A DNA stretch of 64,000 nt, taken from an uncultured Lachnospiraceae bacterium. GTDB taxonomy: Bacteria; Bacillota; Clostridia; Lachnospirales; Lachnospiraceae. Under the pieces are notes generated by a model. It saw only the letters and a list, made by a program, of their open reading frames with translations. It was not told where the DNA came from and made no database searches. The stretch covers positions 1-64,000 of the forward strand of contig CAJTTZ010000004.1 of the NCBI GenBank assembly GCA_910579505.1, written 5' to 3'. The position numbers and the translations under genes are program-made. Below are positions 1 to 8,401 of the stretch, piece after piece (position 1 is the stretch's first letter; the number at the start of each line of letters is the position of its first letter).

Positions 1-230
1 TCAGAAAATCCATGCTTTGATTCCAACTAATCAACTACAAAGCGGGAGAATCTGAGACAGTTCTCCTGTACAGGCGGCACTATCTTTCTCAAACGGACAG
101 CCGCCACCACCAAGGAGGACATGCAGATGCACGAGACAAAAGCACGGGAAACACAAACAAACAAAGCAGGAACAGGCAAAACACAAAAGAACAAAACACA
201 AACGAACGAAGCGGGCGTACAGCGCAACTA
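1..230 (+). repeat. Direct repeat A, copy 1 (leader and 5' end of rpn gene)
   Basis: This stretch matches 1317..1545 almost base for base, except for a divergent segment at about 65-110. It holds the intergenic leader, a short inverted repeat (GGAGAA...TTCTCC, about 45-63), the ribosome site AAGGAGG and the first 36 codons of the rpn gene. The repeat may extend left of the window. Confidence 0.9.
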
Positions 231-1137
231 CAAGGACACCGTATTCCGTATGATTTTCCGGGAGAAAGAAAACCTACTTAGCCTTTACAACGCATTGAAC
301 GGCACAACTTACGAGGAGACGGACTCTCTGGAAATCACCACACTGGAAAATGCGGTCTATATGAATTATAAGAACGATATTTCCTTCGTGTTTGATTTTG
401 AACTGCTCCTCTATGAGCACCAGTCCACATGCAACCCGAATATGCCGCTGCGGGATCTCATTTACGTGACCCGGGTATTACAGAATCGGATCAAAGACGA
501 AAACCTGTACAGCAAGTCGCTTATCAGGATTCCGGCGCCCCGGTTTGTCGTATTCTACAACGGGACAGACTTCCAGCCCGAACAGCAGGTTCTGTATCTG
601 TCGGACGCTTTTGAAAAGAAACAGGATGAACCGGCGCTGGAACTGTCGGTGATTGTCTATAACATCAACCTGGGATGTAACAATGAACTGCTGGACGCGT
701 GCTGTCTGTTGAAAGAGTACGCCCAGTATGTGGCACAGGTACGGGCATATGCGGAAAAACTGCCTTTATCAGAAGCAGTCGAAAAAGCGGTTGACGATTG
801 TATCAGGAATAATATCCTTGCAGAGTTTCTGGCAAAAAACCGGGCGGAGGCGATAGCGGTGAGTATTTTTGAATATGACGAGGAAAAGCATATGAATAGC
901 GAGCGGAAAGAATGGCGGGAGATCGGCTACCGGGAGGGTCGCGAAGATGGTCTTGCCGTTGGGCGCGAGGAGGGAATTGTTGCCGGGCGCGAAGAAGGCA
1001 GTGACACGCTCGCCCGGTTGATTCATTCCCTGACAGCCGCCGGAAAATCGGAGGAAGTAGATCGCGTCCTCCACGACAGCGATTATCGCAGGAAACTGCT
1101 TAAAGAATCCTTTGCGGAAGAAAATAGCCTTGTCTAA
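121..1137 (+). CDS. Rpn family recombination-promoting nuclease / putative transposase-like protein
   Basis: 338 residues, starting at an ATG 5 bases after a strong AAGGAGG. After a low-complexity Thr/Lys/Gln-rich head (residues 1-36) comes the typical clostridial Rpn core, with KDTVFRMIFREKENLLSLYN at about 38-57, the LYEHQS segment near residue 98 that belongs to the PD-(D/E)XK-type core, and FVVFYNGT at about 141-148. The tail (about 265-295) carries Gly-Arg-Glu-Glu-Gly repeats. Rpn proteins are DNA endonucleases that raise RecA-independent recombination; Lachnospiraceae usually carry many paralogues. It is followed by a degraded copy of itself. The family is clear; the cellular role is not known. 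Confidence 0.85.
   Translation: MQMHETKARETQTNKAGTGKTQKNKTQTNEAGVQRNYKDTVFRMIFREKENLLSLYNALNGTTYEETDSLEITTLENAVYMNYKNDISFVFDFELLLYEHQSTCNPNMPLRDLIYVTRVLQNRIKDENLYSKSLIRIPAPRFVVFYNGTDFQPEQQVLYLSDAFEKKQDEPALELSVIVYNINLGCNNELLDACCLLKEYAQYVAQVRAYAEKLPLSEAVEKAVDDCIRNNILAEFLAKNRAEAIAVSIFEYDEEKHMNSERKEWREIGYREGREDGLAVGREEGIVAGREEGSDTLARLIHSLTAAGKSEEVDRVLHDSDYRRKLLKESFAEENSLV
379..1088 (+). repeat. Direct repeat B, copy 1 (body of rpn gene)
   Basis: Near-identical to 1548..2197. The only large difference is 60 bases (20 codons of the Gly-Arg-Glu-Glu-Gly tail) present here and absent from copy 2. Together with repeat A it shows that the gene and its leader were duplicated as one unit of about 1.3 kb. 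Confidence 0.9.
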
Positions 1138-1316
1138 AGATTCACTTTCTCCAAAGGAGTCTTTTTTAAGCCACATTATTTATTGCCATAATTACAAACA
1201 AACATTTACAAAATCATCATATTTGTGCTACAGTAATAAAAAGCATATTTTCTAGCGAAAACATTTCACAAAGTTCTATGGCGGTTCATTCCTTAGTTTG
1301 ACTGCCACTCTAAGTT

Positions 1317-1545
1317 TCAGAAAATCCATGCTTTGATTCCAACTAACCAACTACAAAGCGGGAGAATCTGAAACGGTTCTCCTGTACCGACGGTTTCATC
1401 TTTCCATAAAGAATGAGTCGGCACCACCAAGGAGGACATGCAGATGCACGAGACAAAAGCACGGGAAACACAAACAAACAAAGCAGGAACAGGCAAAACG
1501 CAAAAGGACAAAACACAAAAGAACGAAACAGGCGTACAGCGCAAC
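1317..1545 (+). repeat. Direct repeat A, copy 2
   Basis: Second copy of the leader and 5' end of the rpn gene found at 1..230. It keeps the AAGGAGG site and the ATG at 1438. The 148 bases equivalent to 231..378 of copy 1 are missing after it. The stretch between the units (1138..1316) is AT-rich; I see only a weak possible terminator hairpin (CTCC-AAA-GGAG followed by a T run) at about 1150-1170. Confidence 0.88.
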
Positions 1546-2240
1546 TAATTTCCTTCGTGTTTGATTTTGAACTGCTCCTCTATGAGCACCAGTCCACATG
1601 CAACCCGAATATGCCGCTGCGGGATCTCATTTACGTGACCCGGGTATTACAGAACCGAATCAAAGACGAAAACCTGTACAGCAAGTCGCTTATCAGGATT
1701 CCGGCGCCCCGGTTTGTCGTATTCTACAACGGGACAGACTTCCAGCCCGAACAGCAGGTTCTGTATCTGTCGGATGCTTTTGAAAAGAAACAGGTTGAGC
1801 CTGCGCTGGAACTGTCGGTGATTGTCTATAACATCAACCTGGGATGTAACAATGAACTGCTGGACGCGTGCTGTCTGTTGAAAGAGTACGCCCAGTATGT
1901 GGCACAGGTACGGGCATATGCGGAAAAACTGCCTTTACCAGAAGCAGTCGAAAAGGCGGTTGACGATTGTATCAGGAATAATATCCTTGCAGAGTTTCTG
2001 GCAAAAAACCGGGCGGAGGCGATAGCGGTGAGTATTTTTGAATATGACGAGGAAAAGCATATGAAAAGCGAGCGAAAAGAATGGCGGGAGATCGGACGCG
2101 AAGAAGGCAGTGACACGCTCGCCGTACTACTCCAATCCTTGATGGACGCCGGAAAATCGGAGGAAGTAGATCTCGTCCTCCACGACAGCGATTATCGAAA
2201 ACAGCAGCTTTCAGATTATTTCCAAAAAGAAAACACCTAA
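1438..2240 (+). pseudogene. Broken duplicate of the Rpn family nuclease gene
   Basis: The natural start is the ATG at 1438, behind the same AAGGAGG as copy 1. It reads 36 codons and then meets TAA at 1546-1548, exactly at the edge of a 148-bp deletion (equivalent to 231..378 of the first copy). 148 is not a multiple of three, so the rest of the gene is out of frame. The remaining body (from about 1549) is otherwise well kept, reads open to 2240, and can only be reached from an ATG in another frame at 1413, which lies upstream of the ribosome site. The lost part includes the conserved KDTVFRMIF segment. Most likely a recent, non-functional duplicate; an aberrant N-terminally altered protein from 1413 cannot be excluded. 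Confidence 0.85.
1548..2197 (+). repeat. Direct repeat B, copy 2 (body of broken rpn copy)
   Basis: Matches 379..1088 with a 60-base in-frame contraction of the Gly-Arg-Glu-Glu-Gly tail. The lengths (710 and 650 bases) agree exactly with that single gap. Confidence 0.88.
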
Positions 2241-2310
2241 ATACAGAACGCCGCATACAGCGGTACCGTCTTCTTTCCGTCCGCAAATCCGAAATTTTTC
2301 GCGGAAAGCT

Positions 2311-2870
2311 TTATCGCATGGGGCGGCTGGTACGTCTCCATACAATCTCCGCTCCCCGCGGCGACTCCCAGTAATACGTGGTATATTCGTTGATCGTAAG
2401 CTGTATGTGGACGTAATTTTCAAGCGGCTTTTTCACCTGTTCCACCCGGTAAATCTGCGATATGATACCCGACAGCGTCAGCCACTCGATGGCATTCTCA
2501 AACTCCGCCGCGCGGCCGCCTTTCTTAATCAACTTATACTGGAAACGGGTATTCTTTTTGGAGAGCTGGGCGGTGATATTGTCGTAAGTAAGCCGTGTCT
2601 TTTTGATCTCGTTCAGCTGATTATACTTGCTCATATCGTTAAGATAACTTGTGAGAATCGTATCCTGCGTATGTCTGACCAGCGTGTAATCCCCCGTCTC
2701 GGCAAACTGTTTTACGCACTCCGGTTTACCGCCACGCCGAAAAGGCTTCCCGCCACGATCACATGGTACGCAGGCGCCTCCTCGCAGAAATATTTAAGCG
2801 ACATCAGCGCACGCTCACAGAGCTGTATCTCATCCAGCACAAACAAAGTCCGCTCCCGCTATGCGGGAAA
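2311..2870 (-). pseudogene. Remnant of AAA ATPase with DUF4143 domain
   Basis: Translated pieces on the minus strand read as the middle and end of an archaeal/bacterial AAA-type ATPase of the DUF4143 group. The upstream piece has a Walker B-like FVLDEIQLCE and a sensor-like HVIVAGSLFGVAV (about 2870-2740); a frame change follows, then ETGDYTLVRHTQDTILTSYL, then a 107-codon open piece (2634..2311) with RLTYDNITAQLSKKNTRFQY and GIISQIYRVEQVKKPLENY. The P-loop end is missing, at least one frameshift is present, and the C-terminus jumps from KKPLENY to a TTYYWESPRGAEI segment that normally comes later, so an internal deletion is likely. Non-functional. Confidence 0.75.
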
Positions 2871-3082
2871 AAATCGGCAGCAGATAATCGGGGCTGATAT
2901 TTATTCATGTCAAAATCAATATATTTTCTTTCCAATTTCACATTTAAATGCGCGAATATTTTTAAATTATTAACATTAAACTGCACGAATGTATCAGACC
3001 GACATACCGGGAAGCCTCCCGCATTACTTTTCACACCCGCCTCATGCGCTTGCTGCATGGTGTCGGAGCCAGCGCCTGCGTC

Positions 3083-4624
3083 TCACTTCGGCACCTGCCC
3101 GATCCTCTTTTGCCCGCTGCCGTCGGTCTTCATACGGTAGAACGGATGGGGTTCCCCGCCCACATGCACTTCCGCGACAATCTCGCCCCCGTTTAACTCA
3201 TAGGGCATCGACACATTGGGGAGCCTGCTCTCCATAATTTCCGGCACGGTTTCCAGACAGCGGTACGCAAAGATTACTTCTTTTCCCGTCCCGTCCGGCT
3301 CCATCCTGTTCAGCCTGACGCCGACGGCATCCTCCTCTTTTGTGATCTGTTCTTTTCCGTCCTCCTCCGTCCTATATGTGACGTCCTCCACGATCTCAGT
3401 GGTATAGTAGATTTTCCCGTCATAAAACCTCGGATATCGAATTTCGGATTCCTCCTGTGCCAACACAGACAATATCCGATCCTGCAAGTCATACATGACA
3501 AGATAATAAAAATCCCTGTCTGTCCCTGCGCCGGAATGACAGATATAAAGGACACGGTTCTCATCATTATAATCGATATACGCCTCTCCGGGAAGTTCTG
3601 TCATATCCTCCGGGTCCGTCACATCCTCCGCGATTATCTTTTCCTTCACCTCCCAGTCCGTCACGCGGTCAGGCGCAAGCCACCAGCGTTTTCCCGCCTG
3701 CTCCAGCGTCATCTGCCCATCCAGCGGCACCTCGTATTCCAGATCATATCCAATCGAATCCCAACCTATTGTTTCCGCCAGATCCCAGTTTTCCTCCATG
3801 GGACCCCAGTCATCGCTTCTCTCTTTTCTGATTCCCACACCGCTCTCCCAGTCGTTCTTCTCGTAATCCGTAATATAATCGCCATACCCGAAAGCTTCCT
3901 CCGACGATGTGAGCCACCAAGTCCCCTCGCGGTACGAGTAGGTATAGTCCTCCCACCATCTCCACGCGCTGCCGCCGTAGGTGTGTGTGGTAAAAGACGT
4001 CCCCTCCGCAGTCAGCGGCTGGTAGGGGTCTCCGTAGACACCCCCTTCATCCCTCGTGCGTATGACATTCCCATCCTGAAAGTCCAGACGATACCCTGCC
4101 GTCTCATCGCTCGCTATGGCAAACAGAATCCTTGGATATTCCGACTGAAACATCCGATACCCGTCCCTGTCAATCATAGCCGCCTGCTGCACGCCCACAT
4201 AGTCAGGGACGCCATCCTCGTTGAAATCCAGCTCCACACTGTCCAAAATCTCCCAGCCGTCCGGCACGAAATCTGTAAGCTGCCTGCCTGTCTCCGGCAA
4301 CAGAGGCGCTTCTTTCGGCGCGTCATCCGTTTCGGGGTCGCCCTGTTCCGACTTTTCTTCCTGCCCTGCGTCTTCTCCCGGGATACCGGCTTCCTGCACC
4401 GCATTCTCTTCTGGCTGCTCTACACTTTCATCCGGCAGCACAGAATTTTCTGGCTCAGCCGCGGCGGCATCCGTTTCCGTCTCCACCGCATCGTCTTCTG
4501 TTTTGTCCGTATCAGAGACGGCAGCCTGGTCCGTCTGACTCTCGATTGAACCGCCCGTGCAGCCTGCCAGAAGCAGGATGGGCGCTATGGCTGATAAAAT
4601 TATCGCGTTTCTGCGTTTCAACAT
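3083..4624 (-). CDS. Lipoprotein of unknown function, DUF5050-like
   Basis: 513 residues. The N-terminus is a lipoprotein signal with the lipobox LAGC (Cys22), so the protein should be anchored outside the membrane. Residues 25-105 are an acidic, Glu/Asp/Ala-rich linker. A segment DFNEDGVPDYVGV (about 133-145) resembles the Asp-rich calcium loops of FG-GAP/VCBS repeats. The C-terminal third has repeated short beta-type motifs such as LYICHSG, YYLVMYDLQDR and IYYTTEI, as in the DUF5050 beta-propeller-like family. It stands as a single gene after the beta-mannosidase, separated by a terminator-like hairpin. No function is assigned. Confidence 0.75.
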   Translation of the reverse strand: MLKRRNAIILSAIAPILLLAGCTGGSIESQTDQAAVSDTDKTEDDAVETETDAAAAEPENSVLPDESVEQPEENAVQEAGIPGEDAGQEEKSEQGDPETDDAPKEAPLLPETGRQLTDFVPDGWEILDSVELDFNEDGVPDYVGVQQAAMIDRDGYRMFQSEYPRILFAIASDETAGYRLDFQDGNVIRTRDEGGVYGDPYQPLTAEGTSFTTHTYGGSAWRWWEDYTYSYREGTWWLTSSEEAFGYGDYITDYEKNDWESGVGIRKERSDDWGPMEENWDLAETIGWDSIGYDLEYEVPLDGQMTLEQAGKRWWLAPDRVTDWEVKEKIIAEDVTDPEDMTELPGEAYIDYNDENRVLYICHSGAGTDRDFYYLVMYDLQDRILSVLAQEESEIRYPRFYDGKIYYTTEIVEDVTYRTEEDGKEQITKEEDAVGVRLNRMEPDGTGKEVIFAYRCLETVPEIMESRLPNVSMPYELNGGEIVAEVHVGGEPHPFYRMKTDGSGQKRIGQVPK

Positions 4625-4666
4625 AGCAATTGTGCCTCCTTAGTGAACACCTTGTAATATAACAAT

Positions 4667-4702
4667 GCCGGAGACGAGATTGCTTTTCTGACTCGCTCCG
4701 GC
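4667..4702 (-). terminator. Terminator-like hairpin after beta-mannosidase gene
   Basis: GCCGGAG (4667-4673) pairs with CTCCGGC (4696-4702), with CGAG/CTCG extending the stem inside. On the minus strand it begins 6 bases after the stop codon and is followed by a T-rich ATTGTTATATT. Confidence 0.6.
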
Positions 4703-4708
4703 AAAAAA

Positions 4709-7396
4709 TTACCGTATGTGATACACCGACTTAAGCGTAAACGCCGCCGCGTCTCCCGCAACGATCTCCACCCGCTTCTCCCCCGGGTTCATGTCAAAGA
4801 AATTGTCGGAGAGTTTCACATCCCCGTCCACACCCTCGATCTCCACATTCTTCGCGTAAGCCGCAGCACTGACAACGAGAGTATTTCCCTCCCTGCGCCA
4901 TAACAGTTTGGGGTCATGGAAACGGAAATGCTTGGGTGCGGTAAACAGCGTGGTGTTCTCAGAAACAACCTCTCCGCCCTTCTCAAAGGAATAACTTATG
5001 TAAACCTCCAACTCGTCATAATCAGAGAAATCCATTTTTTCAAGCCACAGCCCGGACAACGGCTCCACGCTGACTTCCCGCGCGCCTTCCAGAATCACGC
5101 CGCCGTCCGCTTTCCTCAGGCTCCATCTCACCGTGCCGTCCACCCGCGCCGTCGTCTCATTCGCCACATGCAGTCTCGCGGACTTCTCGATGGGCGCCGG
5201 CTGCGCCACACAGAACGGTCTTTCGGAAAGTTCACCGACCTCCTCACAGGAAATCATCACCGGCGCAAAGGCTCTCTTCTCCGCATAATGCAGCGCTTTC
5301 CATCTGCCGTAGTAGTCGATACTCGCCCAGGAAGCCACCGGCCAGATATCGTTGAGCTGCCAGACCACCGCCCCCATACATCTACCGCGGTTCCTGCGGA
5401 AATGCTCGATGCCGTAGCGGATTGCCTCCGCCTGCAGAAGCTGGGACGCGTACAAAAGCATCCCAAAATCCGTCGGATAGAGATAGGTCGCGGATAGATA
5501 GGTCATAATCTTGCCGTTTGCCGCCGCATTTCTCTGATGCATCTCCATCACGCGGGAGAAAATATTGCGGTCCTCCGGCGCGGTAAAGCTTTCCACCGTC
5601 TTTAAACACGGAAAAGACTGGAACCCGAACTCGGACATATAGCGGAAATAATAGTTCCGATAATCCGTAAAGGGCTTGTTCCCATGCCACACCGCCCAGT
5701 AGTGGGTGTCCCCCCGGTTCTCATCCCACGGGTTGTCGTAGTTTCCTCCCGAGGAGGGAGAGGAAGGCCAATAAAAGGTGCCGGGATCTTCCACCTCCAG
5801 AATCTTCGGGATAATATATTCAAAAATCTTAATATAATCGCACTTCTGCTTGATGGAAGGCTGCCATGCACCGTCCAGCGTCTGCGTCTCCATCTCGTTG
5901 TTGCCGCACCAGAGCCCCAGACAGGCATGGTGGCGGATCCTGCGCACATTGTCCCGAATCTCCGCGCTGATATTGCACTCAAAATCATCGTCCAGCTCAT
6001 AGGAAGCGCAGGCAAACATGAAATCCTGCCACACAATCAACCCCAGCTCGTCACAGATGTCAAAAAACCAGTCGTCCGGGTAATAACCGCCGCCCCACAC
6101 ACGAATGCAGTTGTGGTTTGCCGCCGCCGCGTCCTCCAACAGGCGGCGGGTGCGCTCCGGCGTGATTCTGGAAAAAATATTGTCTTCCGGGATGTAGTCC
6201 GCGCCCATGGCAAAGATTTTCACCCCGTTGACCTCATGGGCAAAGCACTCGCCCCACTCGTCCTTTTCCGTATTTACCGTCAGCGTGCGAAGCCCGATCC
6301 GGCGGCTCCATTTGTCAAGCACATGGCCCTCCTCGTCCAAAAGCGTCACCTCCGCACGGTAAAGGGGCTGCTTTCCGAAACCGTTCGGCCACCAGCGTCT
6401 CGGGTTTTTCACGGTGATGGTGTCCCAGTCATCCCCGTCTTCATATCCCGCATTTTCTGCACGCTCCGCCTGCTCCTCCGGCCCGCGCAATGTCCCGCTC
6501 TTTGAAGATTTCTCCGCAACCAGCACGCCGTCCGGGTCATAAAGCGCCGTGCGCAGTTCGTTCCCGTCCCCGTAATCGCCTATGCCGCCAAAGATACGGC
6601 ACGTGATATCAAAAGTTATGTCAACTGACTCCGCCGCATCATCCTGTCCATGCTCCAATTTCTGATTTATGTTAACCTGTGTACCTTGTGCGTCTTTCTC
6701 TCCAACACCCTTCACCGATGCAGAACCGGCTCCGTTCCCTGTATCTGCTTCGGTCTCTGCGGCATTTCCCTTCACGCCCCAGTTTTGAGTTATGTAAACT
6801 TGTTCAATTCTGGATTTCATCCCGGACAGAACCGACACCTCCCGGAAAACACCTGCGTCTGGCAGCCTCGGGCCCCAGTCCCAGCCGAACATACAATGCG
6901 CCTTACGCAGATGGGGAAATCCGCGCATGGCGTCTGTGGAACCGCCTGTAAAGACCTTCTGGTTCTCCTCCTCAATGTAACGGGTCGGCGAAGCGATCTC
7001 CACCCGGAGCGTATTTTTCCCAGCCAGCGCTGTCCACCCGAGATCAAACTCCCAGATGCAGTGCATATTGTTTGTTTTCCCCAAAACTATACCATTAAGG
7101 TAGACTTTTGCGAGCGTGTCAATCCCATCAAAGCGAAGCACCAGATAGTCCGCCGCAAGCTGTTCCTCCGTCAGCGTAAAATCCGTCTCAAAAACAAAAT
7201 CATTGTCCATCAGAGGAAGCGCGTCCAGCTCGTTCATCCTGTCATAGGGATCCGGCATCAGTCCCTGCTCTAACAGATTCCCATAGACAGAGCCGGGAAT
7301 CTTCGCGGGGAGTATTTTCCCGTTTACGCCGTAAATATCCTTTTCCCCTACGATCTGCATCCGCCAGTTGTCGCCGTTTAAAGTCATTTTATGCAT
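4709..7396 (-). CDS. Beta-mannosidase, glycoside hydrolase family 2
   Basis: 895 residues, with no signal peptide, so probably cytoplasmic, removing mannose from the ends of beta-mannosides. It has the GH2 layout: N-terminal sugar-binding domain, immunoglobulin-like domain, TIM barrel, C-terminal beta domains. The start IPGSVYGNLLEQGLMPDPY (about 33-51) is typical of beta-mannosidases. The acid/base residue is the Glu of WCGNNEME (near 500) and the nucleophile is the Glu of SEFGFQSFP (near 589). Odd feature: residues about 205-256 are a Gly/Ala/Glu/Asp-rich insert between two beta-strands that is absent from ordinary members and makes the protein longer than usual. It appears to be transcribed alone. 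Confidence 0.9.
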   Translation of the reverse strand: MHKMTLNGDNWRMQIVGEKDIYGVNGKILPAKIPGSVYGNLLEQGLMPDPYDRMNELDALPLMDNDFVFETDFTLTEEQLAADYLVLRFDGIDTLAKVYLNGIVLGKTNNMHCIWEFDLGWTALAGKNTLRVEIASPTRYIEEENQKVFTGGSTDAMRGFPHLRKAHCMFGWDWGPRLPDAGVFREVSVLSGMKSRIEQVYITQNWGVKGNAAETEADTGNGAGSASVKGVGEKDAQGTQVNINQKLEHGQDDAAESVDITFDITCRIFGGIGDYGDGNELRTALYDPDGVLVAEKSSKSGTLRGPEEQAERAENAGYEDGDDWDTITVKNPRRWWPNGFGKQPLYRAEVTLLDEEGHVLDKWSRRIGLRTLTVNTEKDEWGECFAHEVNGVKIFAMGADYIPEDNIFSRITPERTRRLLEDAAAANHNCIRVWGGGYYPDDWFFDICDELGLIVWQDFMFACASYELDDDFECNISAEIRDNVRRIRHHACLGLWCGNNEMETQTLDGAWQPSIKQKCDYIKIFEYIIPKILEVEDPGTFYWPSSPSSGGNYDNPWDENRGDTHYWAVWHGNKPFTDYRNYYFRYMSEFGFQSFPCLKTVESFTAPEDRNIFSRVMEMHQRNAAANGKIMTYLSATYLYPTDFGMLLYASQLLQAEAIRYGIEHFRRNRGRCMGAVVWQLNDIWPVASWASIDYYGRWKALHYAEKRAFAPVMISCEEVGELSERPFCVAQPAPIEKSARLHVANETTARVDGTVRWSLRKADGGVILEGAREVSVEPLSGLWLEKMDFSDYDELEVYISYSFEKGGEVVSENTTLFTAPKHFRFHDPKLLWRREGNTLVVSAAAYAKNVEIEGVDGDVKLSDNFFDMNPGEKRVEIVAGDAAAFTLKSVYHIR

Positions 7397-7668
7397 TTTT
7401 GTCTCCTTTTTCCTGCTCGTTTACATGCCGGGTTTTACAACAGCATTCACCATTTTTCTAAGGACTGGCACTAACGCTGTACAATGGCTTTTATTCTATC
7501 ACATGCATGGATGAAATACAATCGGCGGCGTTCCTTTCATCTGTCTGATCCGTTCCATCCCTATCTGCCCATAAATATACGTTGTAAATGCCAGACGCAT
7601 CCTTTATAATTAGGTTTATAAATTTAGCTGCTATAAATACTAAGAAAACGGAGAGAAGAGATAATTAT

Positions 7669-8049
7669 ATGGATGAAAATTTTCCGATAAACCGCTATAA
7701 CTTTTCAGACTTGGTGGAACATATACAGAAACTTGAGACGTTTCCCGATATCGTCACAGACAGCGAGACTGAAATAGAATTTTATGGCGGAAATACGATT
7801 CCAAAAGAAGATTTCATTCGTCTCCTTGCGCATTTTAATGAGATAGATAACCTTGCACAAAATGATGCGAAACAGGACTATGAAGAACACCCGCAGTTTG
7901 GTGTTAAAAGTTACCAGTTTGAACCGTCATGGGTTGAGGTCAGCGCCGACAGCGTCTGTGTGGAATATGTTGGCAGCTACATAAATACGGATTTCCATTT
8001 AACCTTTACATATATAAATGGGCTATGGATTCTGGAAAAGCGACAGTAA
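7669..8049 (+). CDS. Small hypothetical protein
   Basis: 126 residues from the ATG at 7669, chosen because GGAGAG lies about 13 bases upstream; an in-frame ATG at 7588 lacks such a site. The protein is acidic. Its second half (WVEVSADSVCVEYVGSYIN, then DFHLTFTYINGLWILEKR) has the alternating pattern of a small beta-sheet domain like those seen in immunity-type proteins. I do not recognise the family. It is followed by two genes on the same strand with short gaps (47 and 2 bases) and could be transcribed with them. Confidence 0.6.
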   Translation: MDENFPINRYNFSDLVEHIQKLETFPDIVTDSETEIEFYGGNTIPKEDFIRLLAHFNEIDNLAQNDAKQDYEEHPQFGVKSYQFEPSWVEVSADSVCVEYVGSYINTDFHLTFTYINGLWILEKRQ

Positions 8050-8096
8050 CCCGATTCATATTTCATGCAGACACACGACAAAAAGGAGAACGTCAC

Positions 8097-8399
8097 ATGT
8101 CCCGACAGACAAGGCAGCCGGATAACAGCAAGCCGGAAAATCCAAAAAGAAAAACAACCCCGAAACAGATTGCCGCGCTCGTCTGCGTCGTCCTTCTGGT
8201 CGGCATGTATATCGGCGCGTTCGTGGTAGCCTGCTTAGACCTCGGCGACTCCGGGCGGCTTTTTGCCGGATGTCTGGTCGCCACCATCGGGATGCCGATT
8301 CTGCTCTGGCTTCTGATCTGGTCGTTTGGTTTAATGAAAAAAAGACAGGATGACAACCGCCCGCCGCAGGATGCCGACACTGAAACAGGAGCAAAGTAA
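8097..8399 (+). CDS. Small two-helix membrane protein
   Basis: 100 residues from the ATG at 8097, which follows AAAAGGAG by 8 bases. A basic, Pro/Lys-rich head (1-25) precedes two hydrophobic helices, about residues 27-48 and 57-78 (the second contains MPILLWLLIWSF), and a charged tail. The stop codon lies 2 bases before the next gene's start, which suggests translational coupling with the hydrolase. Function unknown. Confidence 0.6.
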   Translation: MSRQTRQPDNSKPENPKRKTTPKQIAALVCVVLLVGMYIGAFVVACLDLGDSGRLFAGCLVATIGMPILLWLLIWSFGLMKKRQDDNRPPQDADTETGAK

Positions 8400-8401
8400 A
8401 C

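Noticed and set aside
1413..2240. Intact 275-residue Rpn protein from the ATG at 1413
   Set aside because: That ATG lies upstream of the ribosome site used by copy 1, in another frame; the natural frame stops at 1546.
3536..4549. 337-codon open frame on the plus strand
   Set aside because: Antisense to the lipoprotein gene, which has a signal peptide and a lipobox.
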